Positions 44,225 through 56,718 of a DNA stretch of 64,000 nt are shown in pieces; the stretch's first letter is position 1, and the number at the start of each line of letters is the position of its first letter. Under the pieces are notes generated by a model. That model had not been told where the DNA came from and searched no databases. It saw nothing but the letters and a program-made list of their open reading frames with translations. The stretch lies in NCBI GenBank assembly GCA_021234155.1, contig JAJEKV010000066.1, positions 3,697,159-3,761,158 on the forward strand, in the 5' to 3' direction. The position numbers and the translations under genes are program-made. The DNA comes from Isoetes taiwanensis. Its lineage: Eukaryota; Streptophyta; Lycopodiopsida; Isoetales; Isoetaceae.

Positions 44225-44253
44225 GATAGTAACGATGCCCAGCGTTGCTGGGC
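44225..44253 (-). mobile_element. Degenerate Helitron-like 3' end (minus strand)
   Basis: Reversed, the sequence reads GCCCAGCAACGCTGGGC, then ATCGTTACTATC. It closely parallels the Helitron end at 30947-30974, with the terminal CTAG decayed to CTAT. Two weaker versions of the hairpin lie at about 44326 and 44395. Confidence 0.4.
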
Positions 44254-44718
44254 ATAAGTTGGGAGCCTGTCAGTGTTTTGGCTCAAATGAGAAAAGCGTG
44301 TAGTGATAATCCAGTTTTCGTAACCAAGCCTAGCGTTGGGTTACATTTGGATCCTATTGATGGCCAAAAAGTATTAGAGGGGTAAGTTAAGGCGCCGTGC
44401 ATTGCTGCGCATAAGCTAAAAACTTGTAAATTATAAGCCAACAATATTATTAAGGTTCAATGAGCTATCTGGTTCTATGCCTCAATTTAAGCTCTGATTC
44501 AATCGTTATAAGAACCCAATTATGCTATTAAAGTATTCCTTAAAAAAACCACTTTATCTAGTCAGCAACGGTCCTCAAATGTATCATGTGGACAATAGCA
44601 ACATTCTCCTTTACTGTACTATTATAGTCAGGTTAAACTTTAGTCTATTTGACTTACGACAACTTACACTCATGCCTAGGTTGCATAGAAGCAAGTTATT
44701 TATCTATTTCTTAAACAA
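44254..44718. other. Spacer with relics of Helitron-like hairpins
   Basis: No gene is visible. It ends at the CACTA terminus. Confidence 0.35.
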
Positions 44719-44747
44719 TACACTACAAAACCAAAGCCCTGTTACGA

Positions 44748-45232
44748 CGTCTATTACGACGTCCAGACGTCGTTTTCACGTCGATGATCGACGTCGAAAC
44801 GTCGATAAACGACGTCTATTTCTGGACGTCCGGATGGAAATCGATTGTAATGCGTTTATGCGTCGCTATACGGCGTCATAGGCGGCGGCGTCTTTAGCGG
44901 CGACATGGCGTGCCGTTCCAGCGTCGTTCGCGTACCGCGTTAGATCAGCCCGCGGCGGCAACTGTACCCCAGTGACAAGGCCCGGCCGCGGCGTGGCAGA
45001 TGACACAACGCCGTTCAACGTGAAAAGTACGCCATCATGTCACCGCCCGTGGCGTTGCTTGGTAGCGTAAGGGACGCGTGGTCGCCGTGTGAAGCGTCGT
45101 TCAACGGCGTTCGCTGGCGTGGCCGACACCCCGCCTGCGTGGTAAGGCATCTGGCGGCTTTGGCGCCCGCATGACGGCGTCGTTCAACGACGGGCTGACG
45201 GCGGCGTGACCCGCTTGACAACGCCGTTCAAC
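44748..45232. repeat. CACTA sub-terminal repeat region, left
   Basis: There are many copies of ACGACGTC, AACGTCGATAAACGACGTC-type and GCGTCGTTCAACG-type motifs in both orientations, with a high GC content unlike the AT-rich surroundings. Transposase binds such motifs in En/Spm elements. Confidence 0.7.
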
Positions 45233-45670
45233 GACGATTAAAGAATTTTGATAAAAAAATATTTATTTAATATTATTCAATATGATTTAACGGACGGTTA
45301 ATATTCATATGCAAAATTAACAAATATTTAATATAAATAAATATTTAGTAATATTTATTAATATTAATATTATCAATAATATTAATAGTATTAATAAATA
45401 TTAAATATGAACAAAATAAATCGAGAATAAATATTTAAAATTTAAAAATTCGAAAAAATAGAAACAAATATTGATTAAATTATATTAATGGTAGATAAGC
45501 ATTATTGTTTAATATGTAATTAAATGTTTAATAAATCTAAGAATAAAAAAATAGAATCGAGCATAAAATTAACATAACAAAAAATCACAAATAATAAGAA
45601 CAAAGCATAAAAATTTAAATTGAATTCAATTAATATATTTCACAATGTAATTTGCACATTACAAAATATA
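45233..45670. other. Very AT-rich block
   Basis: Low-complexity TAAATATT-type sequence, no gene. It may be the 3' flank of the minus-strand transcription unit ending near 45678. Confidence 0.5.
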
Positions 45671-45677
45671 TTAAGTC

Positions 45678-47140
45678 TTTAGTTGTTGCTTTCTTCTTCT
45701 TCTTCTTCATTGGCTTCGTCTTCATTTTACCCGCATTATATTGTATCGCAACAATTAGTTCATTGTAGTCACAAATAATTATCTAATGAATGATACACAC
45801 TTCATCCCCCCTTTCACGCCAAGTGAAGCGTCGCTGATGGTCGCATGACCGCCTTGTTTGAAGGCCCTTTCGGCGTTCATCTTTAGCGGCCGGGCGACCG
45901 GCAAATGGCGCCTAGTGAGAATGAGCACCAAAACTAATGTTAGTGTTCAACTTCGAGAACCTACATTATAAACCAAATTTATACTTACAAATAGCTTATC
46001 CAGAAAAGCCATAACCCGCCCAGACCAGTCTTTATTGGCACTATAGGTCGCCACTTGCCGTCGTCGTACCTCACCATTCCAATACGCCTTTGTTCTAGCT
46101 TCCCCTTTCTTTGATAATATGTTGGCCTTCAAACACTACAATGCAATACAAGGACTTAGTCCACATGGCATCATCTAATTATCGACTCATGGGAGAGATG
46201 ATGTACTTGAAATGCCTCATTAGTCAACCCGATAGGTCATTGCCACTTCCCTCTATCGGGACTCACAGTAGCTTTGGCAAGATCTTTTCACCGCTTCTTC
46301 CGATTACCTCCGCAAAATATAAATAAAATATGAGTACAATGAGGTTATAATGAAGAACGAAAAGAGCCTAATACCCAGTGGATTTAACATGTTTACCCCC
46401 CGCTTTGAACAAAGCTCCCTCCATGAGATCTCTCGACTTGAGCTTCGGGATATTACGCTTCTAAAATCTCCTTGATCCTCTCTTTTTCCTCATCATAGGC
46501 TCCCGAAGTTCCATTCACCCTTGTGGGCGTTATGGCAAACGCTATTTGTGACATTATTAGCCATCTTCCAAAAATTGTAAGCCATCTGCGGTCTTTGTGG
46601 CCGCCGGCAACTTTTTGCTACTACACTCAACATCGACTAACATATGAATATGTGTTGAGTGAACAAAAAAGGGCATAATTCAAGATGAACTCACTCATAT
46701 TGAAAGAGATGCCTTCGTGGAGGTGGTGCGGTGGTGCCGCGATCTTTACTGAGAGCTTGAAGAGGAATTGCGTCCACTCAAGACGCGTGGGCGACGGCTC
46801 TCCTTAGGTGGGGGTTCATTCTCCTGGTGCTTTCTGAACTGACCCCAAGATTGAATTCGAAGGAGTGTATGAGCTATGGCGTGGAGGGTCATGGGGCCGG
46901 ACCTCGCCTACTTTGTTCAACTTGACACGGCACAATCTCCATTTCTGCGGGCGACATCCCCACTGTAAGGCATTCCACCTATCTTGGGGTTATCGCCTCG
47001 TTGATATCTCGGAGTTCCACGCTCTTCGTCTTCTGGCGGATCACGAGGTCTTTTTCCGTCTCTTCTGGTGGTGATGAAAGAAGATCCTGGCATAACCACG
47101 ACGAACATTATGCATAGGAAAAGAAGGGCGAACCGCATTT
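45678..47140 (-). pseudogene. Minus-strand coding remains, CACTA accessory gene (3' part)
   Basis: Open segments include EDEANEEEEEESNN before a stop at about 45678, KAYWNGEVRRRQVATYSANK (46132-45947), GGHKDRRWLTIFGRWLIM (about 46620-46560) and TRRDGKRPRDPPEDEERG (47138 leftward). An acidic C-terminus and charged segments suggest a degraded protein gene with introns. The position fits a transposase accessory ORF, but no diagnostic transposase motif is visible. Confidence 0.35.
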
Positions 47141-47590
47141 ACACGCTTACATTTAAAAACATTAGAACGTTAAAAATAAATGGTTAACTTACATTTTATC
47201 CTAGAAAAAATCCATACCAAATCCACACAATGGTGGAGGTGGCGGTGGTGGCGAAGCTAAACCCGAATCCAACCGCCTCTTAAAGGCCTTTGCGGGTTTA
47301 GAACATCAATAAGGCTACCAAGCCATCGCGAGAAGTAAAGTTGTGAACAATAGATATGCCATCGTACCAAATCCATGGTTCTTTGGACATGTGCAAAAAC
47401 TTGCAAGTTATTTATATGGAGTGCGATGAATAACATAGTAGGAAAGCAACAAATGTTAGCAACATGGGAAGTTCATTACAAAACATTGGGATTTGAATAA
47501 TTAAAAGTGTCTTTATATATTTGGTTATTAGACAATTAAAAAAAATTTAATACTCTTAAACATGGCAAGATATACAATATTGTATTCATT
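47141..47590. other. Spacer with a short proline-rich coding scrap
   Basis: On the minus strand LASPPPPPPPLCGF is encoded near 47260-47215; otherwise AT-rich. Confidence 0.35.
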
Positions 47591-48655
47591 ATTTGAGTTG
47601 TGACAACAACAATTTTGACATCTCCAAGGCATCCATGCACTTCATGTGTCGTCTTTGTCTCACAACCATGGTAGAAGATATTCCAACACTTTGTAAGGCT
47701 TCAACAACTTGACTTTGGGTGCGTGATGAGAATCGTCTTCCGCGTAGGCACATCATTCTTGTTTTTGCTCCTCCAACTTGTCAAGGCGTCGTTGGTACAT
47801 ATGGGTTGGATTAATCCATTGGGCATTGTTGTTATTATTAAACCACTCCATTCGTCGCGCATAGCTTGCACGAAAATCCGAAGCATCTCATAAATATATC
47901 CCAATGCATAGACATCATGAATTTAGTGTCCCCATACACGATCATCATCCTTTTGATTTCTCAAACACAGTTTCCTCTAACCATGGATATTTTGCTTGTC
48001 CATCCAGAAGTAAGTACCCGACACTTCAACAAGGGGACGACGCTTTTGGCGTAAAATGAATTGCATTGTCCCAATCACCAATGGCCACCCACACATTTTG
48101 GTACTCATCATCAAAATGTAATTTGACTCTCTTGCAATTAAGCTTTGTGTGAGTGAAGTGGCCTTTGTGGATCTCAACGACACCTTCTGCTAGGGCAAGA
48201 GCTATCTCTCGAACATACTTTGATATACAACTTCGCATTTTGCTCCTAAGTTCGATTAAGTGTGTTTGTCGGGTTCTTCTTGGCTCTAGCAATTGCATTT
48301 GACCATCTTCTAAAAAGCGTGACAAGTTATTAGGTAAATAGTCAAACAAGTGTGCAAGTGTCTCTCCATTCATGAAAGGTAGAATCACCATTGGCCCTAT
48401 GGTATCCCCACTAGAGCTAGCAACTTCATATGCAAGTCCAATGGATGTAGCCAAAGCGGATGGGCTCTTGAAGCGTATGTATCTTTGAGCCATCTCATGC
48501 GTCCTTTGCCTATCTTTGCCCTTGAAAACCCATCCACTGTATAGCTCATCATCTTGGAAGTGTTGTGTTCCGTTGATTTTGATTTGATACGTGCGATGTG
48601 TTGGTTTCTCCTCAATAAGGTGTATCACATCCACGGCCTCTACGGGCATGGGATC
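47591..48655 (-). pseudogene. Kinase-like domain, catalytically impaired, inside the CACTA-like element
   Basis: The long minus frame (48649-48026, 207 codons) reads AYEVASSSGDTIGPMVILPF (N-lobe hinge), VREIALALAEGVVEIHKGHF, THTKLNCKRVKL and VAIGDWDNAIHF. Farther on, after frame breaks, SGTYFWMDKQ, DVYALGYIYEML (47904 leftward) and a last helix to about 47591 follow. Order and spacing fit kinase subdomains V to XI. However, the HRD aspartate is Lys, the catalytic-loop Asn is Arg, and DFG is DWD, so it cannot be an ordinary active kinase. It is either a captured host gene fragment or a pseudokinase. I did not recognise a family. Confidence 0.5.
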
Positions 48656-48673
48656 AACAAAAGATTGATGTGT

Positions 48674-48928
48674 TCATGTGATTCTCCAAAGAAAAAGTGG
48701 GCTTGCTAGGCCACCTCCACTAGAGCTTCCCCGATGCAAAGCATTTTTAATTACCTCCAACTGACGTGCATTGAGATCCGCAATGATGTTCTTGTGATCC
48801 AAACGTCGCTTCTTTGAGGAATTCCATGAAGCTACCCATTCCTTGACACGAGCCTCGGCATTGGGACTTTTAAGCTGCACTGAATGCTTCAAACATGTCT
48901 TCAGTTCATCCATGGGGTTTCCAATCAT
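48674..48928 (-). pseudogene. Upstream segment of the kinase-like gene
   Basis: A charged, helical 84-codon frame (MIGNPMDELKTCLKHSVQLK and onward) directly upstream of the kinase-like domain, with LDHKNIIADLNARQLEVIK near its end. It is probably part of the same gene; no family was recognised. Confidence 0.3.
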
Positions 48929-48958
48929 TGGCTTTTACATGTGTGTCAAGGAGAGAAG

Positions 48959-49195
48959 TCAACATTTCTTCTTGACACGGCCATTTTGTGCTAACTCAAA
49001 TTGGCACTTCCTTTTCACATGTCTGACAAAATGGTCGACACGTTGACCAGTTTGCATCTCCCGGTCGGGACTTTCGTTAGCACATATCTCATTTATGACC
49101 ATGCGTCTAATCTCACTAATCATTAGTGTCTTCACAAATGGGCCATACCTACAAACCAATTTAGATTCATTAATCTTGCTTTGTGACTTTTTCAA
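48959..49195 (-). pseudogene. Further upstream segment of the same gene
   Basis: A 78-codon Lys-rich frame including GPFVKTLMISEIRRMVINEI and a CQFELAQNGRVKKKC tail. Function unknown; position and strand suggest it belongs with the kinase-like gene. Confidence 0.3.
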
Positions 49196-49440
49196 ACCTT
49201 CATTATGAATCTTTACCTACTTTCTTAAGAGTTAGTTTCCCTTTTAATTTTTTTTAAAACCAACTATTTAAATTTTTTTCTTGCTCTTAACCACTCCACA
49301 TCGGTGTTTCTTTGACATCCCTAACATCTTTAAAAACAACATTCTTAACTAGAAACCGAAAATCAATAATGCAATTTTTTTCAAAAACCCCGCCCTTGTC
49401 CAATCCCGTAAAGATTTCTATTTATTGATATATTAATAAA
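49196..49440. other. T-rich spacer
   Basis: Nothing recognised. Confidence 0.35.
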
Positions 49441-49795
49441 AAAAATAAACAAGAGTAGGTGAGCTTGGACCGAAACACCTAGTCTTCTCCCTCAAGGCGG
49501 AGCCCGACCATGCCCTTGTCCAAGTCTCCCCAAATTTTTCTAAACTAAATACATTAATCAATAAAATTTCAAGAGTAAACGGTGAGCTTGGACCCGGAAC
49601 ACCTAGTCTTCTCCACTCAAGGCGGAGCCGACCATGCCCTTGTCCAAGTCTCCCCAATTTTTCTAAACTAAATACATTAATCAATAAAATTACAAAGAGT
49701 AAGCGGTGAGCTTGGACCCGGAACACCTAGTCTTCTCCACTCAAAGTGAGCCGACCATGCCCTTGTCCAAGTCTCCCCAAGTTTTTTTTTTAACC
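49441..49795. repeat. ~123-bp tandem repeat, three copies
   Basis: GAGCTTGGAC starts at 49461, 49583 and 49708. Each unit has AACACCTAGTCTTCTCC, GACCATGCCCTTGTCCAAGT and CTCCCCAA, then an AT-rich end (AATACATTAATCAATAAAAT). The first unit is slightly shorter. Confidence 0.9.
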
Positions 49796-50206
49796 TAAAT
49801 AAAACATTAAAATTTTATTCTCCTACTCAAACTCAAATTCTTACCTAGAATGTCTTCGAGTCATGAAAATCGATTTCCAAGAGCGACGCATTTTGTTATT
49901 AGTGTACATGCAAAAAAATAAAGGCATTCAATAATTAGAAAACTTACATAAATAAAGAAATAAAAAAAAAAAAAAAAAACAAAAAGACGATTCACATTGA
50001 AAAGATCATTGACATTAAAACTATTTACATTGTTAATTAAAAAGAACTATATATTGACATGTAAAAAAAAAAAAAAAAAAAAGGAAGAACATAAAAAGAA
50101 GGGGCCTCGTCTTTCAACGACGTCCCCTTCTTGTAATAAAAAATAGAGGAAGAATGGGCCTCGTCTTTCAACGACGTCCTTCTTCCATGGAAAAAAAATA
50201 GAAGAG
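49796..50206. other. A-rich spacer with two CACTA-type motifs
   Basis: Poly-A runs at about 49965 and 50064. GGGCCTCGTCTTTCAACGAC occurs twice (50103 and 50158) and contains the AACGACGTCC motif seen at the element ends. Confidence 0.5.
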
Positions 50207-50374
50207 GAAGAAGAAGAAGAAGAAGAAGAAGAAGAAGAAGAAGAAGAAGAAGAAGAAGAAGAAGAAGAAGAAGAAGAAGAAGAAGAAGAAGAAGAAGAAG
50301 AAGAAGAAGAAGAAGAAGAAGAAGAAGAAGAAGAAGAAGAAGAAGAAGAAGAAGAAGAAGAAGAAGAAGAAGAA
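50207..50374. repeat. (GAA)n microsatellite, tract 1
   Basis: About 56 uninterrupted GAA triplets at the left border of the 2.9-kb duplication. Confidence 0.95.
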
Positions 50375-53253
50375 GGGAATATTCTCTTTGGTTCTTTTTT
50401 CCTTCTTTAATCTATAGCTTGAAAAATATGATGAGAATTGAATTATTTTGTTGTAAAGCACGTTGATTGGCTTAGAAGACCATGTAATGCAAGTTTTTAA
50501 TGGTTAGTTAACATTTATGGAATATTAAGTGGGACACAGATAACTGGGGAATACAATATCTCATTAAGCAATGATATTTGGAATGGGCATATTGCCTTAG
50601 TAAATGTTGGTCTTCATATGACCTTTGAAAATGACACGAAGAGAAGATTATTCTGTGTGGATATTTTTGGCATGGCCAAAAGTATAATGGGAAGTTCAAA
50701 CATTATCTACCAAAATGAATTTTAATTTGTCATATTTTGGATTAGAATAAGCTTTTTCCAGCCAAGAATTATAGATGGATATGGAAATTTTCTAAGGGAC
50801 TTGTAAGTCTCTCTAAATAATGGGATAAACGATCTTAGTGGTTGGAAAGGATAATGTTATGAGGACTAAAATTTTCCCCTGAGCTTCTGGAACTCTATGG
50901 CATAGATACCATAGCAAAATTGGAAGTTTTAATGCATGTTGATATGCCAGTATGATATCATGCATCTTGCCATGTATATATTTGTTGGCGATAAATATGC
51001 TAAGCATACGAAATTTATCTAGACTAAATGGTTGAATTGTGAACAAAAATTATTTATTCCGTATGGCTCATTGGGGTAGATATGGAACCATGGGAATTGA
51101 ACTACGTTTTTAGAGTTCAATGGCCATGGATCTAGTGGTGACCATGGGTATCGTAATGTGATGAACAAATATTACATTATGAAATGTTAACCTTAATGGA
51201 AAACGGCAAAAAAATAATGGTTATATCTTGTTGGATTTTTTGCCTAAGGCCTTGGCGCCGAACTGTATCCGGTCACAGCAAATATCGTGCAGATGATCCG
51301 ACCACTTTAGTTGCTTATGATCTATAAGCGAAGGAGTATAAAAAGCATTTCGGATTTGCCAGTAGCTGCCGAAAAATATACAGAAGGTTTGTGCCATAGC
51401 CTTAAACTGGGTTTCTTTGTAGGAGCTCTTAGGTTTTTGCAACATATACCTCTGGAAAAATGCGTCTTTGAAGCTAATACATGGTTTATACAGAAGCAGT
51501 TGTGATCTGATTGTCTAAAATATGCTATATGTGGCAAAAACGAATTTGCTCCAAGCAAAAACGAATTGGAAAGAAGACATTGAGAGGATCGATTGTACAT
51601 CATAGACTGGACAGAAGCAAAAACGAATCTGCTTCAATGAATATGAACTTGCCCTTATATTTTGATGCTATGGTGCCAGGGCTTGAATGGCATGGCGCCC
51701 ACAGGGCAAAATGATCCTTGAGCTGGATGCTAAGACACAGATTCGAATCTGTAAAGGGGTCGGCTGAGCACTATTTCTATGCATGTACAGATCTAGATCT
51801 GTATGACCTGATTAAGTAGCCGTAACAATATGACCAGGTACTGTGATTTGATGCTTTACAATCTTAGTTCAAAAGGCAACTACGATTTCTGCTTTGTCTA
51901 ATATAAGAACTGTTTATGAAGAATATGGCATACCGATAGCATAAATTTAGAGGCTTATATTGCTGGTGAAGTTTGATCTGCCATTTTATGTTTGCTCTTA
52001 CCAGTTATACAGGACAGGGACTCTGATCTTTATTGGAGTTGGTCATAACAACATAAAATACGAGAAGAAACATTTTCGGATATGTGGATATGCAAACTCA
52101 ATAAGAATGCTAGACATCACATACATGACGGTGAACATAAATCAGGTTGGACAATTATATTTACTGGTGAAAATGCTTCAATATAAATGAGATGCTTGAA
52201 CTTAGTTGAAAATAACATGCCTCTTAAAAAAGCATTCGAAGCTGAACTGTTATAAAAACAAAGCCAAGTTTTGTGCTTACATATTCTAAAATATCTGAAT
52301 ACGAATGCACTTGTACTTATATGTGGATAATATATGTTTTTTAAAATGACTCTGAAAGCTCAAATTGGTAAAAGTAATATGCCTTGTGAGCCGGCTTATG
52401 CCTCCATACTTAGCAAGGTCTTGATTAAAAATTGGCATGCTCTACAGTTGAAGTATACTAGTGAATACAAATTGACAAAAATGTAATATAGTCAAGATAT
52501 TAAATGGATATGGAATTATGCTAGTAAACGGATTATGTTCTTACACTTTATGCTATAAATCTGATTTATGATTTATGATTAAGACCGATTATGCTTGCAG
52601 GTTCAAATGTCTTAAATTAGAAGACTTGATATGTTAAAAAGATTATTCCAGTTTCTTTCTCGTTGATGCTAACTCAGGGCAAAAGGATACAATTGGTGAT
52701 CAGTGATAAACTGAGAGACCCAATGTACCTTTTGGCCCTTGCACATTTACCGTTTTCACGCTAATTGTGTATTGATTGGCTGCAGGTACGGGTTCTCTCC
52801 TCCAATTGTCTCTTATTTGCTGTTAGGGTGGCGTCAACTTGGAGATGGAATTACTGGAAGCGTAACTAAAGCTACATTTACTTTGTAACTCTACTTTTTT
52901 ACTTGATACATAGATGGGAATAATTTACAGTAATACTTTATGTCTTTATTTTGATCATACATGGGAATAATTTACAATAATATTTTATGTCTACATTTTA
53001 TGTCTCTACTTTGATCATACATGGTTACACTCTACAGATTTAATGTACGGATCTTCTGAAATTATGCTTTGCTACTTTACTGTTTTACTTTCACACTTTT
53101 ACACGTGTTTTAGGTAATGTGCCTTCCAGTTGTGGCCTGGGTAACGCCAGGATGGATATGTGTTGGGTAATCTTTGCCTTGAACGAATACGGTTTAGTAA
53201 AACGTTTTTACTAATATCTGTTAGTAGTCTGGGTGAAGATGTGTCGAAGAAGA
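50375..53253. repeat. 2.9-kb direct duplication, copy 1
   Basis: It starts GGGAATATTCTCTTTGG and ends GATGTGTCGAAGAAGAA, matching 53858-56718. No coding function is recognised; the text looks like intron or TE interior. It continues into 576 bp of copy-1-only sequence. Confidence 0.9.
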
Positions 53254-53829
53254 AATCGAGATTTCCATTTGCTGGAGATATCTGGCATGCACAATTGGTT
53301 GGCTTTACCTATGTAAGTTTTAGATACCTCTACTTTATGATATGTTGAAGTTATCTCTTCTAATATCTTTATGGAGTTATCTAGCATACGAATCTTTTCT
53401 GATACCGTGGAGTGATCTGGCAAACGAACCTCTTACACAAACCAGGTCCGTTTGTATATTAATGCTCTTTCATAAGACTTTATTTTTTGATAGCAAGTGT
53501 TATGGTAAATACTATAACAGGCTGTCTATGGCACTTAAGGGCATACTATGCCCAGTGTGCCTCACAATTTTTAAATCCTGATAATTGGTCAGGTCTTGAA
53601 CTAGTCCATTGTGCTAGTTCTCGATTTATCTGCTACAGCGGATATGGTATCTGGGCAACTGCACCTTATACCACTTAAATACAGATGATATAAAAGCTTG
53701 TTAATGATTTAAAGATTCTATGAATCTTGTTTATTTTGGAGTAAGGAAGTAGGACCCCTCTTTTTATGGGGGGGGTCCTACTCTCCTTATAAAAAGAGGT
53801 TTCCTACATCCTGAGGGAGGGATTGTGGG
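53254..53829. other. Segment present only after copy 1, with a strong hairpin
   Basis: Apart from GTAGGACCCC/GGGGTCCTAC (53749-53758 with 53772-53781) and a nested CTCTTTTTAT/ATAAAAAGAG pair, no structure is seen. It ends at GAA tract 2. Confidence 0.6.
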
Positions 53830-53857
53830 AGAAGAAGAAGAAGAAGAAGAAGAAGAA
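53830..53857. repeat. (GAA)n microsatellite, tract 2
   Basis: About nine triplets between the two copies of the duplication. Confidence 0.95.
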
Positions 53858-56718
53858 GGGAATATTCTCTTTGGTTCTTTTTTCCTTCTTTAATCTATAG
53901 CTTGAAAAATATGATGAGAATTGAATTATTTTGTTGTAAAGCACGTTGATTGGCTTAGAAGACCATGTAATGCAAGTTTTTAATGGTTAGTTAACATTTA
54001 TGGAATATTAAGTGGGACACAGATAACTGGGGAATACAATATCTCATTAAGCAATGATATTTGGAATGGGCATATTGCCTTAGTAAATGTTGGTCTTCAT
54101 ATGACCTTTGAAAATGACACGAAGAGAAGATTATTCTGTGTGGATATTTTTGGCATGGCCAAAAGTATAATGGGAAGTTCAAACATTATCTACCAAAATG
54201 AATTTTAATTTGTCATATTTTGGATTAGAATAAGCTTTTTCCAGCCAAGAATTATAGATGGATATGGAAATTTTCTAAGGGACTTGTAAGTCTCTAAATA
54301 ATGGGATAAACGATCTTAGTGGTTGGAAAGGATAATGTTATGAGGACTAAAATTTTCCCCGAGCTCGAACTCTATGGCATAGATACCATAGCAAAATTGG
54401 AAGTTTTAATGCATGTTGATATGCCAAGATGATATCATGCATCTTGCCATGTATATATTTGTTGGCGATAAATATGCTAAGCATACGAAATTTATCTAGA
54501 CTAAATGGTTGAATTGTGAACAAAAATTATTTATTCCGTATGGCTCATTGGGGTAGATATGGAACCATGGGAATTGAACTACGTTTTTTAGAGTTCAATG
54601 GCCATGGATCTAGTGGTGACCATAGGTATCGTAATGTGATGAACAAATATTACATTATGAAATGTTAACCTTAATGGAAAAACGACAAAAAATAATGGTT
54701 ATATCTTGTTGGATTTTTGCCTAAGGCCTTGGCCCGAATCGTATCCCCGCACAAATAAATATCGTGCGTGATGATCCGACCACTTTAGTTGCTTATGATC
54801 TATAAGCCGAAGGAGTATAAAAGCATTTCGGTTTTGCCAAAGAGTGCCGAAAATATACGAGAAGGTTTGTGCCATAGCCTTAAACCGGGTTTCTTTGTAG
54901 GAGCTCTTAGGTTTTGCAACATATACCTCGAAAAATCGTCTTTGAAGCTAATACATGGTTTATCTGAAGCGGTTGTGATCCGATTGTCTAAAATATGCTA
55001 TATGTGGCAAAAAAAACGAATTTGCTCCAAGCAAAAAAACGAATTGGAAAGAAGACATTGAGAGGATCGATTGTACATCATAGACCGGATGTAAGCAAAA
55101 CGAATCCGCTTCAATGAATATGAACTTGCCCTTATATTTTGATGCTATGGTGCCGTGGCTTGAATGGCATGGCCACAGGCAAAAATGATCCTTGAGTTGG
55201 ATGCTAAGACCGATTCGACCAGAAAGGGGTCGGGCCGAGCACTATTTCTATGCATGTACGGATCTAGATCCGTATGACCCGATTAAGTAGCCAGAATAAT
55301 ATGACCGTGTCTTGTGATTTGATGCTTTACAATCTTAGTTCAAAAGGCAACTTCGATATATATAAGAACTGTTTATGAAGAATATGGCATACCGATATAG
55401 CATAAATTTAGAGGCTTATATTGTCGGGTGAAGTTTGATCCGCCATTTTATGTTTGCTCTTACCAGCTTATACAGGATGGGACTCGATCTTTATTGGAGT
55501 TGGTCATAACAACATAAAATACGAGAAGAAACATTTTCTGGATATGTGGATATGCAAACTCAATAAGAATGCTAGACATCACATACATGACTTGAACATA
55601 AATCAAAGTTGGACAATTATATTTACTGGTGAAAATGCTTCAATATAAATGAGATGCTTGAACTTAGTTGAAAATAACATGCCTCTTAAAAAGCATTCGG
55701 GTTTAACCGCTATAAAAACAAAGCCAAGTTTTGTGCTTACATATTCTAAAATATCCTGAATACGAATGCACTTGTACTTATATGTGGATAATATATGTTT
55801 TTAAAATGACTCAAAAGCTCAAATTGGTAAAAGTAATATGCCTTGTGAGCCGGGCTTTTATGCCTCCATACTTAGCAAGGTCTTGATTAAAAATTGGCAT
55901 GCTCTCTACGTTTGAAGTATACTAGTGAATACAAATTGACAAAAATGTAATATAGTCAAGATATTAAATGGATATGGAATTATGCTAGTAAACGGATTAT
56001 GTTCTTACACTTTATGCTATAAATCTGATTTATGATTTATGATTAAGACCGATTATGCTTGCAAGTTCAAATGTCTTAAATTAGAAGACTTGATATGTTA
56101 AAAAGATTATTCCAGTTTCTTTCTCGTTGATGCTAACTCAGGGCAAAAGGATACAATTGGTGATCAGTGATAAACTGAGAGACCCAATGTACCTTTTGGC
56201 CCTTGCACATTTACCGTTTTCACGCTAATTGTGTATTGATTGGCTGCAGGTACGGGTTCTCTCCTCCAATTGTCTCTTATTTGCTGTTAGGGTGGCGTCA
56301 ACTTGGAGATGGAATTACTGGAAGCGTAACTAAAGCTACATTTACTTTGTAACTCTACTTTTTTACTTGATACATAGATGGGAATAATTTACAGTAATAC
56401 TTTATGTCTTTATTTTGATCATACATGGGAATAATTTACAATAATATTTTATGTCTACATTTTATGTCTCTACTTTGATCATACATGGTTACACTCTACA
56501 GATTTAATGTACGGATCTTCTGAAATTATGCTTTGCTACTTTACTGTTTTACTTTCACACTTTTACACGTGTTTTAGGTAATGTGCCTTCCAGTTGTGGC
56601 CTGGGTAACGCCAGGATGGATATGTGTTGGGTAATCTTTGCCTTGAACGAATACGGTTTAGTAAAACGTTTTTACTAATATCTGTTAGTAGTCTGGGTGA
56701 AGATGTGTCGAAGAAGAA
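53858..56718. repeat. 2.9-kb direct duplication, copy 2
   Basis: It is nearly identical to copy 1 at its two ends. Between about 54290 and 55920 it differs at dozens of places, most of them where copy 1 has CTG or CAG (for example CTTCTGGAACTC against CTCGAACTC, and GATCTGTATGACCTG against GATCCGTATGACCCG). It ends within a GAA tract. Confidence 0.9.
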
